DNA from: Acidianus brierleyi
GTDB taxonomy: Archaea > Thermoproteota > Thermoprotei_A > Sulfolobales > Sulfolobaceae
Direction of reading: 5' to 3'
Length of the DNA: 64,000 nt
Assembly (NCBI RefSeq): GCF_003201835.2
Contig: NZ_CP029289.2
Location: 124,001-188,000 of the forward strand
Below, in pieces: positions 42,674 to 52,303 of the stretch. How positions within the stretch are numbered: position 1 is the first letter of the stretch; every line of letters begins with the position of its first letter. The translations under genes and the position numbers were made by a program. The notes beneath the pieces were generated by a model, which saw only the letters and a program-made list of their open reading frames with translations, made no database searches and was not told the origin of the DNA.

Positions 42674-43705
42674 TGTAGATGACTTATATATCTTGCCTAG
42701 TCTTACACCCACTCTTCTTACTTGTCTATTATCATCTTCCAAGATTTTCTTAAGTAGAAGAAGAGATTCCTGAAGAGCTTTTTCCCTATCTATACCGTAT
42801 GGAAAACTTTTTTCTCTACTTATAATATCAAGGTCATTCATGATAGTTACAACAGCTATAGATTTTGGAAGACCGTCTATCTTATTATATGCTTCATCTA
42901 TAGCTTTCTTTAGAAACGGCAATATAATTTCTATATTACGAGTATTTTTTGAAAGTGTAACGTATCTACCTTTATGTTTACTTATTCTAGGTCTAACTGG
43001 TTCATCGTATGAGTTATTAGCAAGTGACAGTAAATAGTTAGCCTTAGCTTTACCTATTTTGTTCTTTATAGTCAGGAAATCTACTTTAAGTACATCTCCT
43101 AAGTAGTTTATTCCTATTTCCCTTAATCTGTCTTCAAGAACTTTACCTATACCTGGTACTTTGCCAATATCTAGAGAATTTATAAAATTATTAACATCAT
43201 TATCCCTCAATATTCCTAAACCGTCCGGTTTACTCATGTCTGCCATTATTTTTGCGAAAACCTTGTTAGGTGCTATACCAACAGTTATAGTAAGACCTTC
43301 CCTCATTTTTACTTCTTCTTTTATTTTTTTACCTAATTCCATAATATCTGAATAGCTTTTTACTTTTTTGGTTATATCTAAATAAGCCTCATCTATACTA
43401 GCTACCTCTATTCTATCACTAAAATTTTCTAAAATTTTCATAACTCTTGAAGATACTTGCTTATATAGGTCTTTTCTCATAGGCAAAAATATCGTATCTG
43501 GGGCTATTTTCTTAGCCATTATTATAGGCATACCAGATTTTATTCCTAGTTTTCTTGCCTCATAATTAGAGGTAGCTATTGCACCACTATCCTTAGTTCT
43601 GCCAGAAAAAACACACACAGCTAATGGTTTACCTTTTAACGAAGGATTCATTATCTCTTCTACTTGAGCGAAGAAATAATCGAGATCTGCTAATGCTACT
43701 ATCAT
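42656..43705 (-). CDS. dbh: DNA polymerase IV (Dpo4/Dbh, Y family)
   Basis: A 349-residue translesion polymerase. Catalytic carboxylates are in ALADLDYFFAQVEE (D7, D9) and SIDEAYLD; the steric/finger segment AIATSNYEARKLGIKSGMP and the HhH thumb VPGIGKVLEDRLREIGI are intact, and the little finger ends in RRVGVRLGKIY. The last residues SSTLDKYF look like a PCNA-interacting motif. It bypasses damaged bases such as abasic or oxidised sites. It overlaps the PfkB gene by four bases. Confidence 0.95.
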   Translation of the reverse strand: MIVALADLDYFFAQVEEIMNPSLKGKPLAVCVFSGRTKDSGAIATSNYEARKLGIKSGMPIIMAKKIAPDTIFLPMRKDLYKQVSSRVMKILENFSDRIEVASIDEAYLDITKKVKSYSDIMELGKKIKEEVKMREGLTITVGIAPNKVFAKIMADMSKPDGLGILRDNDVNNFINSLDIGKVPGIGKVLEDRLREIGINYLGDVLKVDFLTIKNKIGKAKANYLLSLANNSYDEPVRPRISKHKGRYVTLSKNTRNIEIILPFLKKAIDEAYNKIDGLPKSIAVVTIMNDLDIISREKSFPYGIDREKALQESLLLLKKILEDDNRQVRRVGVRLGKIYKSSTLDKYF

Positions 43706-44547
43706 CTACATTTAGCATTAATCTTCACTTTTTTTAATGTTTGCACTACTTCTTCAAGCGTTGGAGAACTAGTACCTCCAATTCTTGATACTTTTAATCC
43801 AGCAGAGACATTAGCGTATCTAAGAACATCTTCTAAATTGTTTCCATTCAAATAAAACACATTAAACGCTGCGTCGAATACATCTCCTGCGCCAGTAGTA
43901 TCTATTACATCAGTCTTTAACGCTTCTGAGTAACACTCTTCATCATCTCCATAAATCATAGCTCCCTCACTTCCCTTTTTGATTACAGTTAATTTAGCGT
44001 TTATTTTATTTTTAACATCAGCATATTCTTTTTTGTTAACGAACAATATATCTACCTTTTCTCCTTCGTATGCTTTAGAATATGCACCTGGATCATATGT
44101 AATAAGTTTAGAGACTTTTGATATTACATTAGCTGGAATAGATGCAAAATGAGTAACGTCAAATATTCTGTTATATTTTGCTACATCTTCTGCTGTAGGT
44201 AAAAGAGAATTAGAAGTCCTTCTTATCATAGAAATATTACCGTTTTCCCTGAGTAATATTAATGCATAATTAGGTGGTGAATTTATTTCTTCTACTAGAT
44301 CTAAACCTACACCTTCCTCCGCTAAATGCGCCATTAAGGGCTTTACAATTTCGGTCTTACTTACCTTTGATAATAACTTAGAAGTATGACCTAATCTAGT
44401 AACAGCCACACAGTAATTAGTAGCAGATCCTCCTGGCAAAATTTCAAAGACGTCCGTATTTAGTGAAAAATCAATTTCTGGAATTTTATTTACCTTAACT
44501 ATTACATCTACATTAAACTTTCCTACGGCAAGATGTATCGGTTTCAT
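43702..44547 (-). CDS. PfkB-family carbohydrate/nucleoside kinase
   Basis: A 281-residue ribokinase-fold kinase. The N-terminal GGSATNYCVAVTRLG motif binds substrate and the C-terminal DTTGAGDVFDAAF holds the anion hole and catalytic Asp. Substrate (ribose, nucleoside, KDG or other) is not decidable. The last four bases overlap the polymerase start. The start codon overlaps box D of a C/D sRNA on the same strand. Confidence 0.9.
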   Translation of the reverse strand: MKPIHLAVGKFNVDVIVKVNKIPEIDFSLNTDVFEILPGGSATNYCVAVTRLGHTSKLLSKVSKTEIVKPLMAHLAEEGVGLDLVEEINSPPNYALILLRENGNISMIRRTSNSLLPTAEDVAKYNRIFDVTHFASIPANVISKVSKLITYDPGAYSKAYEGEKVDILFVNKKEYADVKNKINAKLTVIKKGSEGAMIYGDDEECYSEALKTDVIDTTGAGDVFDAAFNVFYLNGNNLEDVLRYANVSAGLKVSRIGGTSSPTLEEVVQTLKKVKINAKCR

Positions 44548-44595
44548 CAGTTAGCCGCCACCTCTTCATTGTTCTGTCTCAAAGGTCTTCATCAC
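44547..44595 (-). ncRNA. Box C/D guide sRNA upstream of the PfkB gene
   Basis: On the minus strand: C GUGAUGA (44589-44595), 12-nt guide AGACCUUUGAGA (44577-44588), D' CAGA (44573-44576), 3-nt spacer, C' AUGAAGA (44563-44569), 12-nt guide GGUGGCGGCUAA (44551-44562), D CUGA (44547-44550). Both guides are exactly 12 nt, the archaeal norm. A TATA-like GTTAAATATT (44614-44625) lies about 26 bases upstream of box C, so the RNA seems to have its own promoter. Its D box shares a base with the PfkB start codon. Targets would be UCUCAAAGGUCU and UUAGCCGCCACC; I cannot place them from memory. Confidence 0.78.
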
Positions 44596-44682
44596 TATTA
44601 ACATCTTCGGTTTCGAATATTTAACATTAGGGTCTAAAAGTTAATTTCATAAACTTATAGTTAAATCGTTTTTACGATCTTA

Positions 44683-46026
44683 ATGGTAGAAATAAAGGAA
44701 ATAAGGAAAGTTGAAACTGAGAAAGCTAGTATTCATAGTCATATTACTGGTTTAGGTTTAGACGAAAAAGGTAAAGCTCTACCTAAAGGAGATGGATTAG
44801 TAGGCCAATTAGAAGCCAGAGAGGCTTCAGGTATAGTAGTACAACTTATTAGACAAGGAAAAATGGCAGGAAAAGGAGTACTTTTTGTTGGTCCCTCTGG
44901 AACAGGGAAAACGGCCCTTGCTGTGGCTATCGCTAAAGAATTGGGCGAGGGAACGCCATTCAATATGTTAAATGCTTCAGAAATATATTCAACAGAACTT
45001 AAGAAAACTGAAATTTTGACTCAAGCAATACGTAAGTCTATAGGAGTAAGAATAAGGGAAAAAAGAACAGTATATGAAGGAGAAGTAAAAGAATTGAGAC
45101 TTAAGGTAGCTAAAAGTAGATTAAATCCTTACTCTGAAGTACCTAGAGAAGTAGAAATAACATTAGTCACAAAAGATGATCAAACTAAACTTACTGCAGG
45201 AGAAACTGTAGCAGAACAAATAGTTAGGTTAGGTATAAGAAAAGGTGACGTAATATGGATAGATGCTGAAACTGGAAACGTTGTTAAGGAAGGAAAGGCT
45301 AAGGGATCAGTTCAGTATGATATAGGAAAAACCATTGATATACCGTCTGGAGCTGTTAAAAAAGAAAAAGAACTTGTAACCACAGTATCGCTGCACGATC
45401 TAGATTTAAACGTTGCGGCACAAAGCGTTTCAATAACCGCCATATTCTCTTTATGGACAGAAAGAGAAATTACACAAGATGTAAGAAAACAAGTTGATAC
45501 ATTAGTTAAGGATCTAATAAATAAAGGAATGGGAGAATTATTGCCTGGTGTATTATTTATAGATGATGCTCATATGTTAGATATAGAAACATATTCTTTC
45601 TTAACTAAAGCTCTTGAAGCAGATTTAGCTCCTATATTAATACTTGCAACAAATAGGGGAATAACAAAAATTAGAGGAACTGACATCGAATCTCCACATG
45701 GTATTCCGTTAGACCTACTAGACAGATTACTTATAATACCTACAAAACCTTATACTCCCGAGGAAATAAAAGAAATTATTAAAATAAGATCTGATGAACT
45801 AGAAATAGAAATAGAACCTACAGCTTTAGAAGAACTAACAAAGATAGGTTCAGAAGAAAGTCTAAGATATGCTGTACAATTATTAGAACCTGCAAGAATA
45901 ATTGCACAAAGAAATTCTAGAAACATAGTAAAAGTAGAAGATATTAAGGAGGTATATTCATTGTTTGCAGATGTAAAGAGAAGTGTTAAATATGCGAAAG
46001 AGTATGAAAATCTATTATTAAAATGA
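44683..46026 (+). CDS. TIP49/RuvB-like AAA+ ATPase
   Basis: A 447-residue archaeal TIP49 (RUVBL) protein. Walker A GPSGTGKT is at 70-77, an inserted OB-like domain II spans ~120-240, Walker B is LFIDDAH (294-297 DDAH, where eukaryotic proteins have DEVH), then sensor 1 ATNRG and sensor 2 SLRYAVQLL. In eukaryotes RUVBL1/2 act in chromatin remodelling and in box C/D snoRNP assembly. A TATA-like AACTTATA (44652-44659) is 27 bases upstream. Box C/D sRNAs flank it on both sides. Confidence 0.95.
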   Translation: MVEIKEIRKVETEKASIHSHITGLGLDEKGKALPKGDGLVGQLEAREASGIVVQLIRQGKMAGKGVLFVGPSGTGKTALAVAIAKELGEGTPFNMLNASEIYSTELKKTEILTQAIRKSIGVRIREKRTVYEGEVKELRLKVAKSRLNPYSEVPREVEITLVTKDDQTKLTAGETVAEQIVRLGIRKGDVIWIDAETGNVVKEGKAKGSVQYDIGKTIDIPSGAVKKEKELVTTVSLHDLDLNVAAQSVSITAIFSLWTEREITQDVRKQVDTLVKDLINKGMGELLPGVLFIDDAHMLDIETYSFLTKALEADLAPILILATNRGITKIRGTDIESPHGIPLDLLDRLLIIPTKPYTPEEIKEIIKIRSDELEIEIEPTALEELTKIGSEESLRYAVQLLEPARIIAQRNSRNIVKVEDIKEVYSLFADVKRSVKYAKEYENLLLK

Positions 46027-46072
46027 TGAATGGTGACGGATGTGAAAGGTGAAAGGATCGTTGCCGGGCTGA
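46023..46072 (+). ncRNA. Box C/D guide sRNA overlapping the TIP49 stop codon
   Basis: On the plus strand: C AUGAUGA (46023-46029, containing the TIP49 TGA), 12-nt guide (46030-46041), D' GUGA (46042-46045), 3-nt spacer, C' GUGAAAG (46049-46055, weak), 13-nt guide ending in GUUGCCGGG (46056-46068), D CUGA (46069-46072). AU-rich flanks (…UUAUUAAA and AAUAAUU…) can form the terminal stem. The RNA would be processed from the TIP49 transcript. The internal C'/D' boxes are less perfect, so confidence is lower than for the other two; guide targets are unknown. Confidence 0.65.
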
Positions 46073-46090
46073 ATAATTATTTGCGATATA

Positions 46091-46528
46091 CTATAGTAAA
46101 TGGATATTATTGAAATTTTTGAAATAGTCTCGAAGTATTCTGAAAGTCATGCCCCATATTCTATAATTATTATACAGATACGCACCATCTTGCTCTACTA
46201 AGTCCTCACGAGATATCCAAAAATATTTAGAAATTTCATTATTATCTATTTTTATTTTTTCATTCTCATATTTGCCCAGAAAAACTGCAACCTTAATTTT
46301 AACATTATTAGGAAAATAATATCCTAAAAAACCTACTATTTTAGGTTCAAAACCTATTTCTTCTTTGCATTCTCTTAATGCCGCATCAACACAACTTTCG
46401 CCGCTTTTTACATGACCTCCAGGTAATCCCATATCTCCACTCCAAGGGTCACCTTTTCGTTCGGCTCTTTTTATAATCAGAAATTTATTCTCGGAGACAA
46501 TAAGGACAACCGCGGCTTGACAATCCAT
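46091..46528 (-). CDS. Nudix hydrolase
   Basis: A 145-residue Nudix protein with a complete box, GGHVKSGESCVDAALRECKEEIGF (G-x5-E-x7-REUxEExGU), at about residues 37-60. It cleaves a nucleoside diphosphate linked to another moiety; substrate unknown. It begins six bases after nadB ends and shares its direction, so the two are probably co-transcribed and an NAD- or nucleotide-related substrate is plausible. Confidence 0.9.
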   Translation of the reverse strand: MDCQAAVVLIVSENKFLIIKRAERKGDPWSGDMGLPGGHVKSGESCVDAALRECKEEIGFEPKIVGFLGYYFPNNVKIKVAVFLGKYENEKIKIDNNEISKYFWISREDLVEQDGAYLYNNYRIWGMTFRILRDYFKNFNNIHLL

Positions 46529-46534
46529 ATATTT

Positions 46535-47965
<1,431 letters not shown>

Positions 47966-47969
47966 TTTA

Positions 47970-47985
47970 TCGAACATATGTTCGA
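47970..47985. promoter_or_regulatory. Perfect 16-bp palindromic operator between TATA box and start of nadB
   Basis: TCGAACATATGTTCGA is a perfect palindrome. The nadB TATA box (ATTTTAAG, complement of 47989-47996) lies 27 bases from the start codon at 47965, so the palindrome fills the space between TATA and transcription start. A bound dimer would block RNA polymerase, the standard archaeal repressor arrangement. A weaker TTCGAA is at about 48032-48037. The regulator is unknown; an NAD-responsive repressor would make sense. Confidence 0.7.
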
Positions 47986-48081
47986 ACACTTAAAATCTTT
48001 TCTATAATAAAGATAATTATATCGTTTTTATATAATAAAACTTCGAAATAAGCATTAATATGTGTTTAATTAGATAAGCAT

Positions 48082-48813
48082 ATGGATCTAACTTTACCTT
48101 TGTTTGATACTTTAGAGGATCTCTGGGGAGATATAAATGGCATAAAAATGTCATTTGCAGGAAATCAATGGTTTGTAAGCAAAGCTCTAATTTCACTATT
48201 AAATTCTAAAGGATACAAGGTGTATTTAGAGACTATTCCTCCAGGAGTAGTTAGGAAAAGGGCTGAAGGAGAATCGCTTAAGATAGGTAATTTAGAAATT
48301 ACTTTTAATCCAGAAATTATATCTTTGCCACCCTCCATGATGGATGGACTAAAAATAAGGGAAAAATTTGATTACGTAGAAAATGAGATTGTAATAGTAT
48401 ATACAAAAAATGAAATAAATGACTGGTGCGAAGTACTAGGAAAAAGAATAGCTATACCAAATCCTAAAACTGAAGGCATAGGGAAAAACTTCATGGAATT
48501 ATATCAGGAAAATTGTGGAAATTATGAAGAATTAGCAAACTCTGGAGTTTATATTACAATGGTGCATCATAGAGAGATACCTCATATGTTAAAGCTAGGA
48601 GATATAGAAGCTGGAATAATGTGGAAAACTGAAGCAATGTATTGGGGATTTAAATATTCAATACCATCAAAGAATAGAATTTCTAAGCTAAGTTTTGCGT
48701 TACTAGAAAATTCTAGTGAAAAAGCAAGACAAGTTTATGATATCCTAAAAAGCAATGAAGTTAAAGCCATATATGAAAAATTTGGGTTTAGGTGGATTAA
48801 AGGAAGTCCTTGA
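48082..48813 (+). CDS. Cytosolic periplasmic-binding-protein-like protein (ModA/WtpA-like)
   Basis: A 243-residue protein with a type II binding-protein look: SFAGNQWFVSKALISLL, then IAIPNPKTEGIGKNFMELYQ and LGDIEAGIMWKTEAMYWG, resembling molybdate/tungstate or sulfate binding proteins. It has no signal peptide or lipobox, so it probably works in the cytoplasm as a ligand sensor or store. A TATA-like CATTAATA (48053-48060) lies 26 bases upstream. It converges with another binding-protein-like gene (17-base overlap). Confidence 0.7.
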   Translation: MDLTLPLFDTLEDLWGDINGIKMSFAGNQWFVSKALISLLNSKGYKVYLETIPPGVVRKRAEGESLKIGNLEITFNPEIISLPPSMMDGLKIREKFDYVENEIVIVYTKNEINDWCEVLGKRIAIPNPKTEGIGKNFMELYQENCGNYEELANSGVYITMVHHREIPHMLKLGDIEAGIMWKTEAMYWGFKYSIPSKNRISKLSFALLENSSEKARQVYDILKSNEVKAIYEKFGFRWIKGSP

Positions 48814-49444
48814 TTAGATTTGCAAATCTAGTATCATCATGTAATCTATTAATTTCTAATACTGAGTTTTTCATAGATCCTATAATAAAATCTTTTGGAA
48901 CAGACATAGGTAAAGTTGAAGCTATGAACTCACTACTTCCTTCTGGATCTTCTTTAATTAATTCTATACCTTCTGTATATAGCCTTATAAATTCGTCCTC
49001 GTTTTTGTAAACTTTAGCTCCACAGCTCCCAGGAATATTAAGCAATTCTTCAAAACTTTTACCTTTAGCTACTGCAGAAGATAAAACAGCACTGTCAATA
49101 TTTTTTTCTTTAAGCATTTTAACTAGCTCTTGCATCTCGTTAGCGTAAATTAACTCTGCATTAATTTTTTTCTCCCTGAGTAATACTCTTGTAAGAACAT
49201 CTGCAGCACTTCCTTTTCTCCAAACTCCTATTTTCTTTCCTATATCTGGCGAAATTACCATTAGGCCTTTTATTGTTATATAATCTATTTTTAGATTTCT
49301 TCTTACTAAAGATACAGTAGAATCTAATATAACATCCACATCGTTATTTCCATCTTTTCCAAAAACTATTTGTATATCTTTATTCTTCATTTTTGAGGCT
49401 ATTATAGGGTATGAAACAGGACCGGGCGCAGCTAATACTTTCAT
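48797..49444 (-). CDS. Binding-protein-fold protein of unknown function (DUF3834-like)
   Basis: A 215-residue protein from ATG 49444 (an ATG at 49453 adds three residues). It has the alpha/beta pattern of a small type II solute-binding protein (KVLAAPGPVSYPIIASKM, DVILDSTVSLVRR, IGVWRKGSAADVLTRVLL, DSAVLSSAVAKG) and no signal peptide. I believe it belongs to a crenarchaeal DUF family. A twin inverted repeat lies across its promoter, so it is specifically regulated. Ligand unknown. Confidence 0.65.
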   Translation of the reverse strand: MKVLAAPGPVSYPIIASKMKNKDIQIVFGKDGNNDVDVILDSTVSLVRRNLKIDYITIKGLMVISPDIGKKIGVWRKGSAADVLTRVLLREKKINAELIYANEMQELVKMLKEKNIDSAVLSSAVAKGKSFEELLNIPGSCGAKVYKNEDEFIRLYTEGIELIKEDPEGSSEFIASTLPMSVPKDFIIGSMKNSVLEINRLHDDTRFANLIKDFL

Positions 49445-49460
49445 AGGTAACATTGTTACT
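49444..49460. promoter_or_regulatory. Operator copy 1 at the start of the binding-protein-like gene
   Basis: TAGGTAACATTGTTACT contains the inverted repeat GTAAC-ATT-GTTAC. It sits between the TATA-like stretch (about 49465-49474 on the minus strand) and the start codon at 49444, overlapping the expected transcription start. A second, better copy lies 67 bases upstream, and 16 bases are identical between the two. Confidence 0.75.
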
Positions 49461-49510
49461 CTATATATATTAAATATATGTTAGATAAAGTTATTAATGA
49501 AAAATTTAAA

Positions 49511-49529
49511 TAGGTAACATTGTTACCTA
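49511..49529. promoter_or_regulatory. Operator copy 2, distal
   Basis: TAGGTAACATTGTTACCTA is an inverted repeat with 8-bp arms around ATT, and shares 16 identical bases with the copy at 49444-49460. Distance between copies is 67 bases, about 6.4 helical turns. It lies just beyond the 3' end of the radical SAM gene, so it most probably serves the gene starting at 49444. Confidence 0.75.
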
Positions 49530-49532
49530 TTT

Positions 49533-50546
49533 TTACCTAGTCATTAAAGATATTATACCATCAATTATCCTTTCCTTAACCATGGATGGATTAGACCATG
49601 AGAATAATGACGGCTCTAAATAACAAGATAATCCGCATTTATTGCAACTATAATACTTATCCCACTCATACTTTTCCCATAAGTCTTCTATGTCAGTATC
49701 CCATACATATACAGAACCGTTATACTCATTCAAGACATAACAAGGTAAAACTACTCTACCTTGAGGATCAATATTTATGGTAAGCCAAGGCTTACATTCC
49801 CAAGGTATTTTTCTATACCAAGAATTTATTATTGATTCAAAATACTCTCTTGAATTCGTAATAGGCGCTCCTGATTTTTTTAATTCTAATAATTGCTCTA
49901 GTATAGATCTTAACTCTATAAAATCCGGAGATAATTTATCTGCTGTAGAATAATTATATGCTACTTGAAAATTAACTGAAACATTTAAATCTTCGGCCAA
50001 TTTCACAATTTTAACTGCTTCATTCATATTCTCGCTAGTTATAGTAAAACTTATATCAGTAGGAACATACTGCGACGCTACTTTTATCCCTTCTAATGAT
50101 TTCTCAAATGCCCCTTCTACGCCTCTTATTGAATCATGAACTTCCCCTATTCCATCTATAGATACAAACAGAAAATCTAAATTCTTCTTGATAGAATCTA
50201 TTTTATTTTTTAATAGAATGCCATTAGTAACAAGAGATGTATGAAACCTATCATGTGATTCTTTCAATATTTCCGGTAAATCTCGCCTTAATAACGGCTC
50301 TCCTCCTTCAAATCCCATAAATATAACACCTGCATCTGCAAGCTTTTTCATCATTTTTATTTCGTCATTTAAATCAAGTAGCTTTTCATCTTTTCTTCTC
50401 CAAAAAGGGCACATTTTACATCTCAAATTGCATGAATATAGCAACTTATGGCCAGCTATCAATGGTAATTTTTTATTACTTTTCAAAAGCCTATATGTCC
50501 CTTGAATTATAAAAGGCTTTATATTAAAAACCTTAGAAAGTGTCAT
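49533..50546 (-). CDS. Radical SAM protein with SPASM-like C terminus
   Basis: A 337-residue protein. The radical SAM cluster motif is CNLRCKMC (CxxxCxxC) at about 39-46, followed by FEGGEPLLRRDLPEI and VSIDG typical of the barrel. C-terminal cysteines (CNKCGLSC and CYVLNE) could bind an auxiliary Fe-S cluster as in SPASM/twitch proteins. Such enzymes modify peptides, lipids or cofactors. Substrate unknown; no precursor peptide is evident next to it. Confidence 0.85.
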   Translation of the reverse strand: MTLSKVFNIKPFIIQGTYRLLKSNKKLPLIAGHKLLYSCNLRCKMCPFWRRKDEKLLDLNDEIKMMKKLADAGVIFMGFEGGEPLLRRDLPEILKESHDRFHTSLVTNGILLKNKIDSIKKNLDFLFVSIDGIGEVHDSIRGVEGAFEKSLEGIKVASQYVPTDISFTITSENMNEAVKIVKLAEDLNVSVNFQVAYNYSTADKLSPDFIELRSILEQLLELKKSGAPITNSREYFESIINSWYRKIPWECKPWLTINIDPQGRVVLPCYVLNEYNGSVYVWDTDIEDLWEKYEWDKYYSCNKCGLSCYLEPSLFSWSNPSMVKERIIDGIISLMTR

Positions 50547-50606
50547 TATCGTAGTTATAGTATATTATAGCATTTAAACCTTATTTTCATAATAAATCGA
50601 TGAACT

Positions 50607-51200
50607 TTAGTAAAAAAGATTATGAAGAATATTTAATCTATATTTTAAGATTCTTAAGCTTAAATCAATATGTTCATTTGCTACACTCTGCGTATACATA
50701 GAACAGAAATTTAGATCTAATATTTCCTTAGAAGTTTCCTTAAGGATTTTTTCAATAGTCTTAAAATCTATAGATTTTATGTTTCTTACACCAGAGTAAA
50801 AAGATTCATAATCACTCCACAAATTAAACCTCGATACCTTAGAATTAATTATCTGTTGTATGTAATATAATGGTTTCCATGCAGTTAAAGTATGTCCATG
50901 GTCTATTATGTATGCATTATTATCCTTCATTAATACATGATCTTCCTTCAAATCTATGTTTAGAGTCCATTCTTCGAATGCCAAAGCTTCTTTCAACTTT
51001 TCTATATTTAAAACAGTAGGAATTGCCCTATCAGGCAAATACTCCATAATGAAGCCTTTTTCTCCATCTTTTTCTATTATTTCAAGATCTAGAATCGGAT
51101 ATCCCAGATATCTTCCTAATTTTGAAGAAGATAATTCAGAAAAGACTTCTATTGCTATATTAACATCTTTCTCTTTCTTAAATTTCTTGAAAAACTTCAC
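50607..51200 (-). CDS. HipA-like kinase-fold protein, N-terminally short
   Basis: A 197-residue protein starting at GTG. The middle contains HVLMKDNNAYIIDHGHTL, which resembles the catalytic and DFG-like segments of HipA-type kinases (N-x-L…IDHG). The protein begins at the place corresponding to the VKF strand, so the preceding glycine-rich ATP loop is missing; the frame is closed four codons upstream by TGA. It may be a truncated gene, a divergent kinase, or another frameshift casualty. Confidence 0.6.
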   Translation of the reverse strand: MKFFKKFKKEKDVNIAIEVFSELSSSKLGRYLGYPILDLEIIEKDGEKGFIMEYLPDRAIPTVLNIEKLKEALAFEEWTLNIDLKEDHVLMKDNNAYIIDHGHTLTAWKPLYYIQQIINSKVSRFNLWSDYESFYSGVRNIKSIDFKTIEKILKETSKEILDLNFCSMYTQSVANEHIDLSLRILKYRLNILHNLFY

Positions 51201-51353
51201 GCTATTTGCTCATGCTGCTAGATTTTAAATTCTTCCTAAAGTGACACAAATACTATCTATAGCTTACGTTTTCTAATATGTAATTATTAAGTATATAGAT
51301 TAGGAAAACTGTTTTAACATTAAATTAATAAACAGTTACTACTAAAAAGTTCC

Positions 51354-52229
51354 ATGGCATATAGAAATCAATCTATAAAAATACTTTTAACATTAATAAT
51401 ATTGGCAATAATAGCATTCTCATTACATTTAATATCACATTATTTAATAACATATGTTAAACCATTAGCTCCATATGTTAATTACGTCGATTTAGCTATA
51501 GACGCTGCAATTGTAGGAATTGGAGGATATATACTTATAAGAATACTTCAAAAAATAATTTCCATTTATCTACTATCTAAAGTCGAAACGTCTACTGCTC
51601 ATACTTTAAGCTTAGTCCTTAATATAATGCTATATTCTATCCTTGTTTTAGCAATATTAGCCGCATTGGGAGTAAATTTAACAGGAGCAGCTATTGGAGG
51701 AGCTATTGGAGGTATAGCTATTGGTTTAGCAGCTCAAACATTCCTATCAAATATATTATCAGGACTTATGGTTACCTCTAGTAAAACTTTAAGGCCAGGC
51801 GATGCAGTATCCTTGTCTTCATGGATATGGGGATCTCCCATTATAGGAGAAACCCAGAAAGTAAGTATTTTATTCACAGAAGTAAAAACAATCTACGGCA
51901 ATGTAGTTAAGATACCAAATTCTGCTTTCTTAGGTAATACGGTATTTACAAAATTAGAGGGAGGTAATTCACTTATTTACTCATTTCAAGTTACACTAAA
52001 TGCAGACGTAGCAGCTGATCAAGTACTAGTTAAGGCACAGAATTATATAAAAGACGATTTCACTAAATTACGATTAACATTTCCAGAAATATATTTCTCT
52101 GGCAAAAATGGAGGAACAAATACATTTACAGTGATACTACATTTTCAAAATTTAATAGATTTGAATAAATTGCTTGACCTAATAAATAAAGCATTCGATA
52201 AAGCCTATTGGGATTCTAAAAAACAATGA
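51354..52229 (+). CDS. MscS-family mechanosensitive channel
   Basis: A 291-residue small-conductance channel. Membrane helices are at ~9-28, 45-66 and 85-105; the pore helix is GAAIGGAIGGIAIGLAAQTFLSNILSG, rich in Gly/Ala as in MscS TM3. The beta domain follows (LRPGDAVSL, VKTIYGNVVKIPNSAFLGN). It releases solutes on osmotic down-shock. It starts the surface-related gene region and faces away from the HipA-like gene. Confidence 0.92.
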   Translation: MAYRNQSIKILLTLIILAIIAFSLHLISHYLITYVKPLAPYVNYVDLAIDAAIVGIGGYILIRILQKIISIYLLSKVETSTAHTLSLVLNIMLYSILVLAILAALGVNLTGAAIGGAIGGIAIGLAAQTFLSNILSGLMVTSSKTLRPGDAVSLSSWIWGSPIIGETQKVSILFTEVKTIYGNVVKIPNSAFLGNTVFTKLEGGNSLIYSFQVTLNADVAADQVLVKAQNYIKDDFTKLRLTFPEIYFSGKNGGTNTFTVILHFQNLIDLNKLLDLINKAFDKAYWDSKKQ

Positions 52230-52267
52230 TAATTAAAAAAATTTCTTAGATATATCGATATAACTTA

Positions 52268-52298
<31 letters not shown>

Positions 52299-52303
52299 TC
52301 ATT

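Noticed and set aside
46030..46090. Possible small gene or terminator after TIP49
   Set aside because: Box spacing is better explained by a C/D sRNA; no reading frame of useful length.
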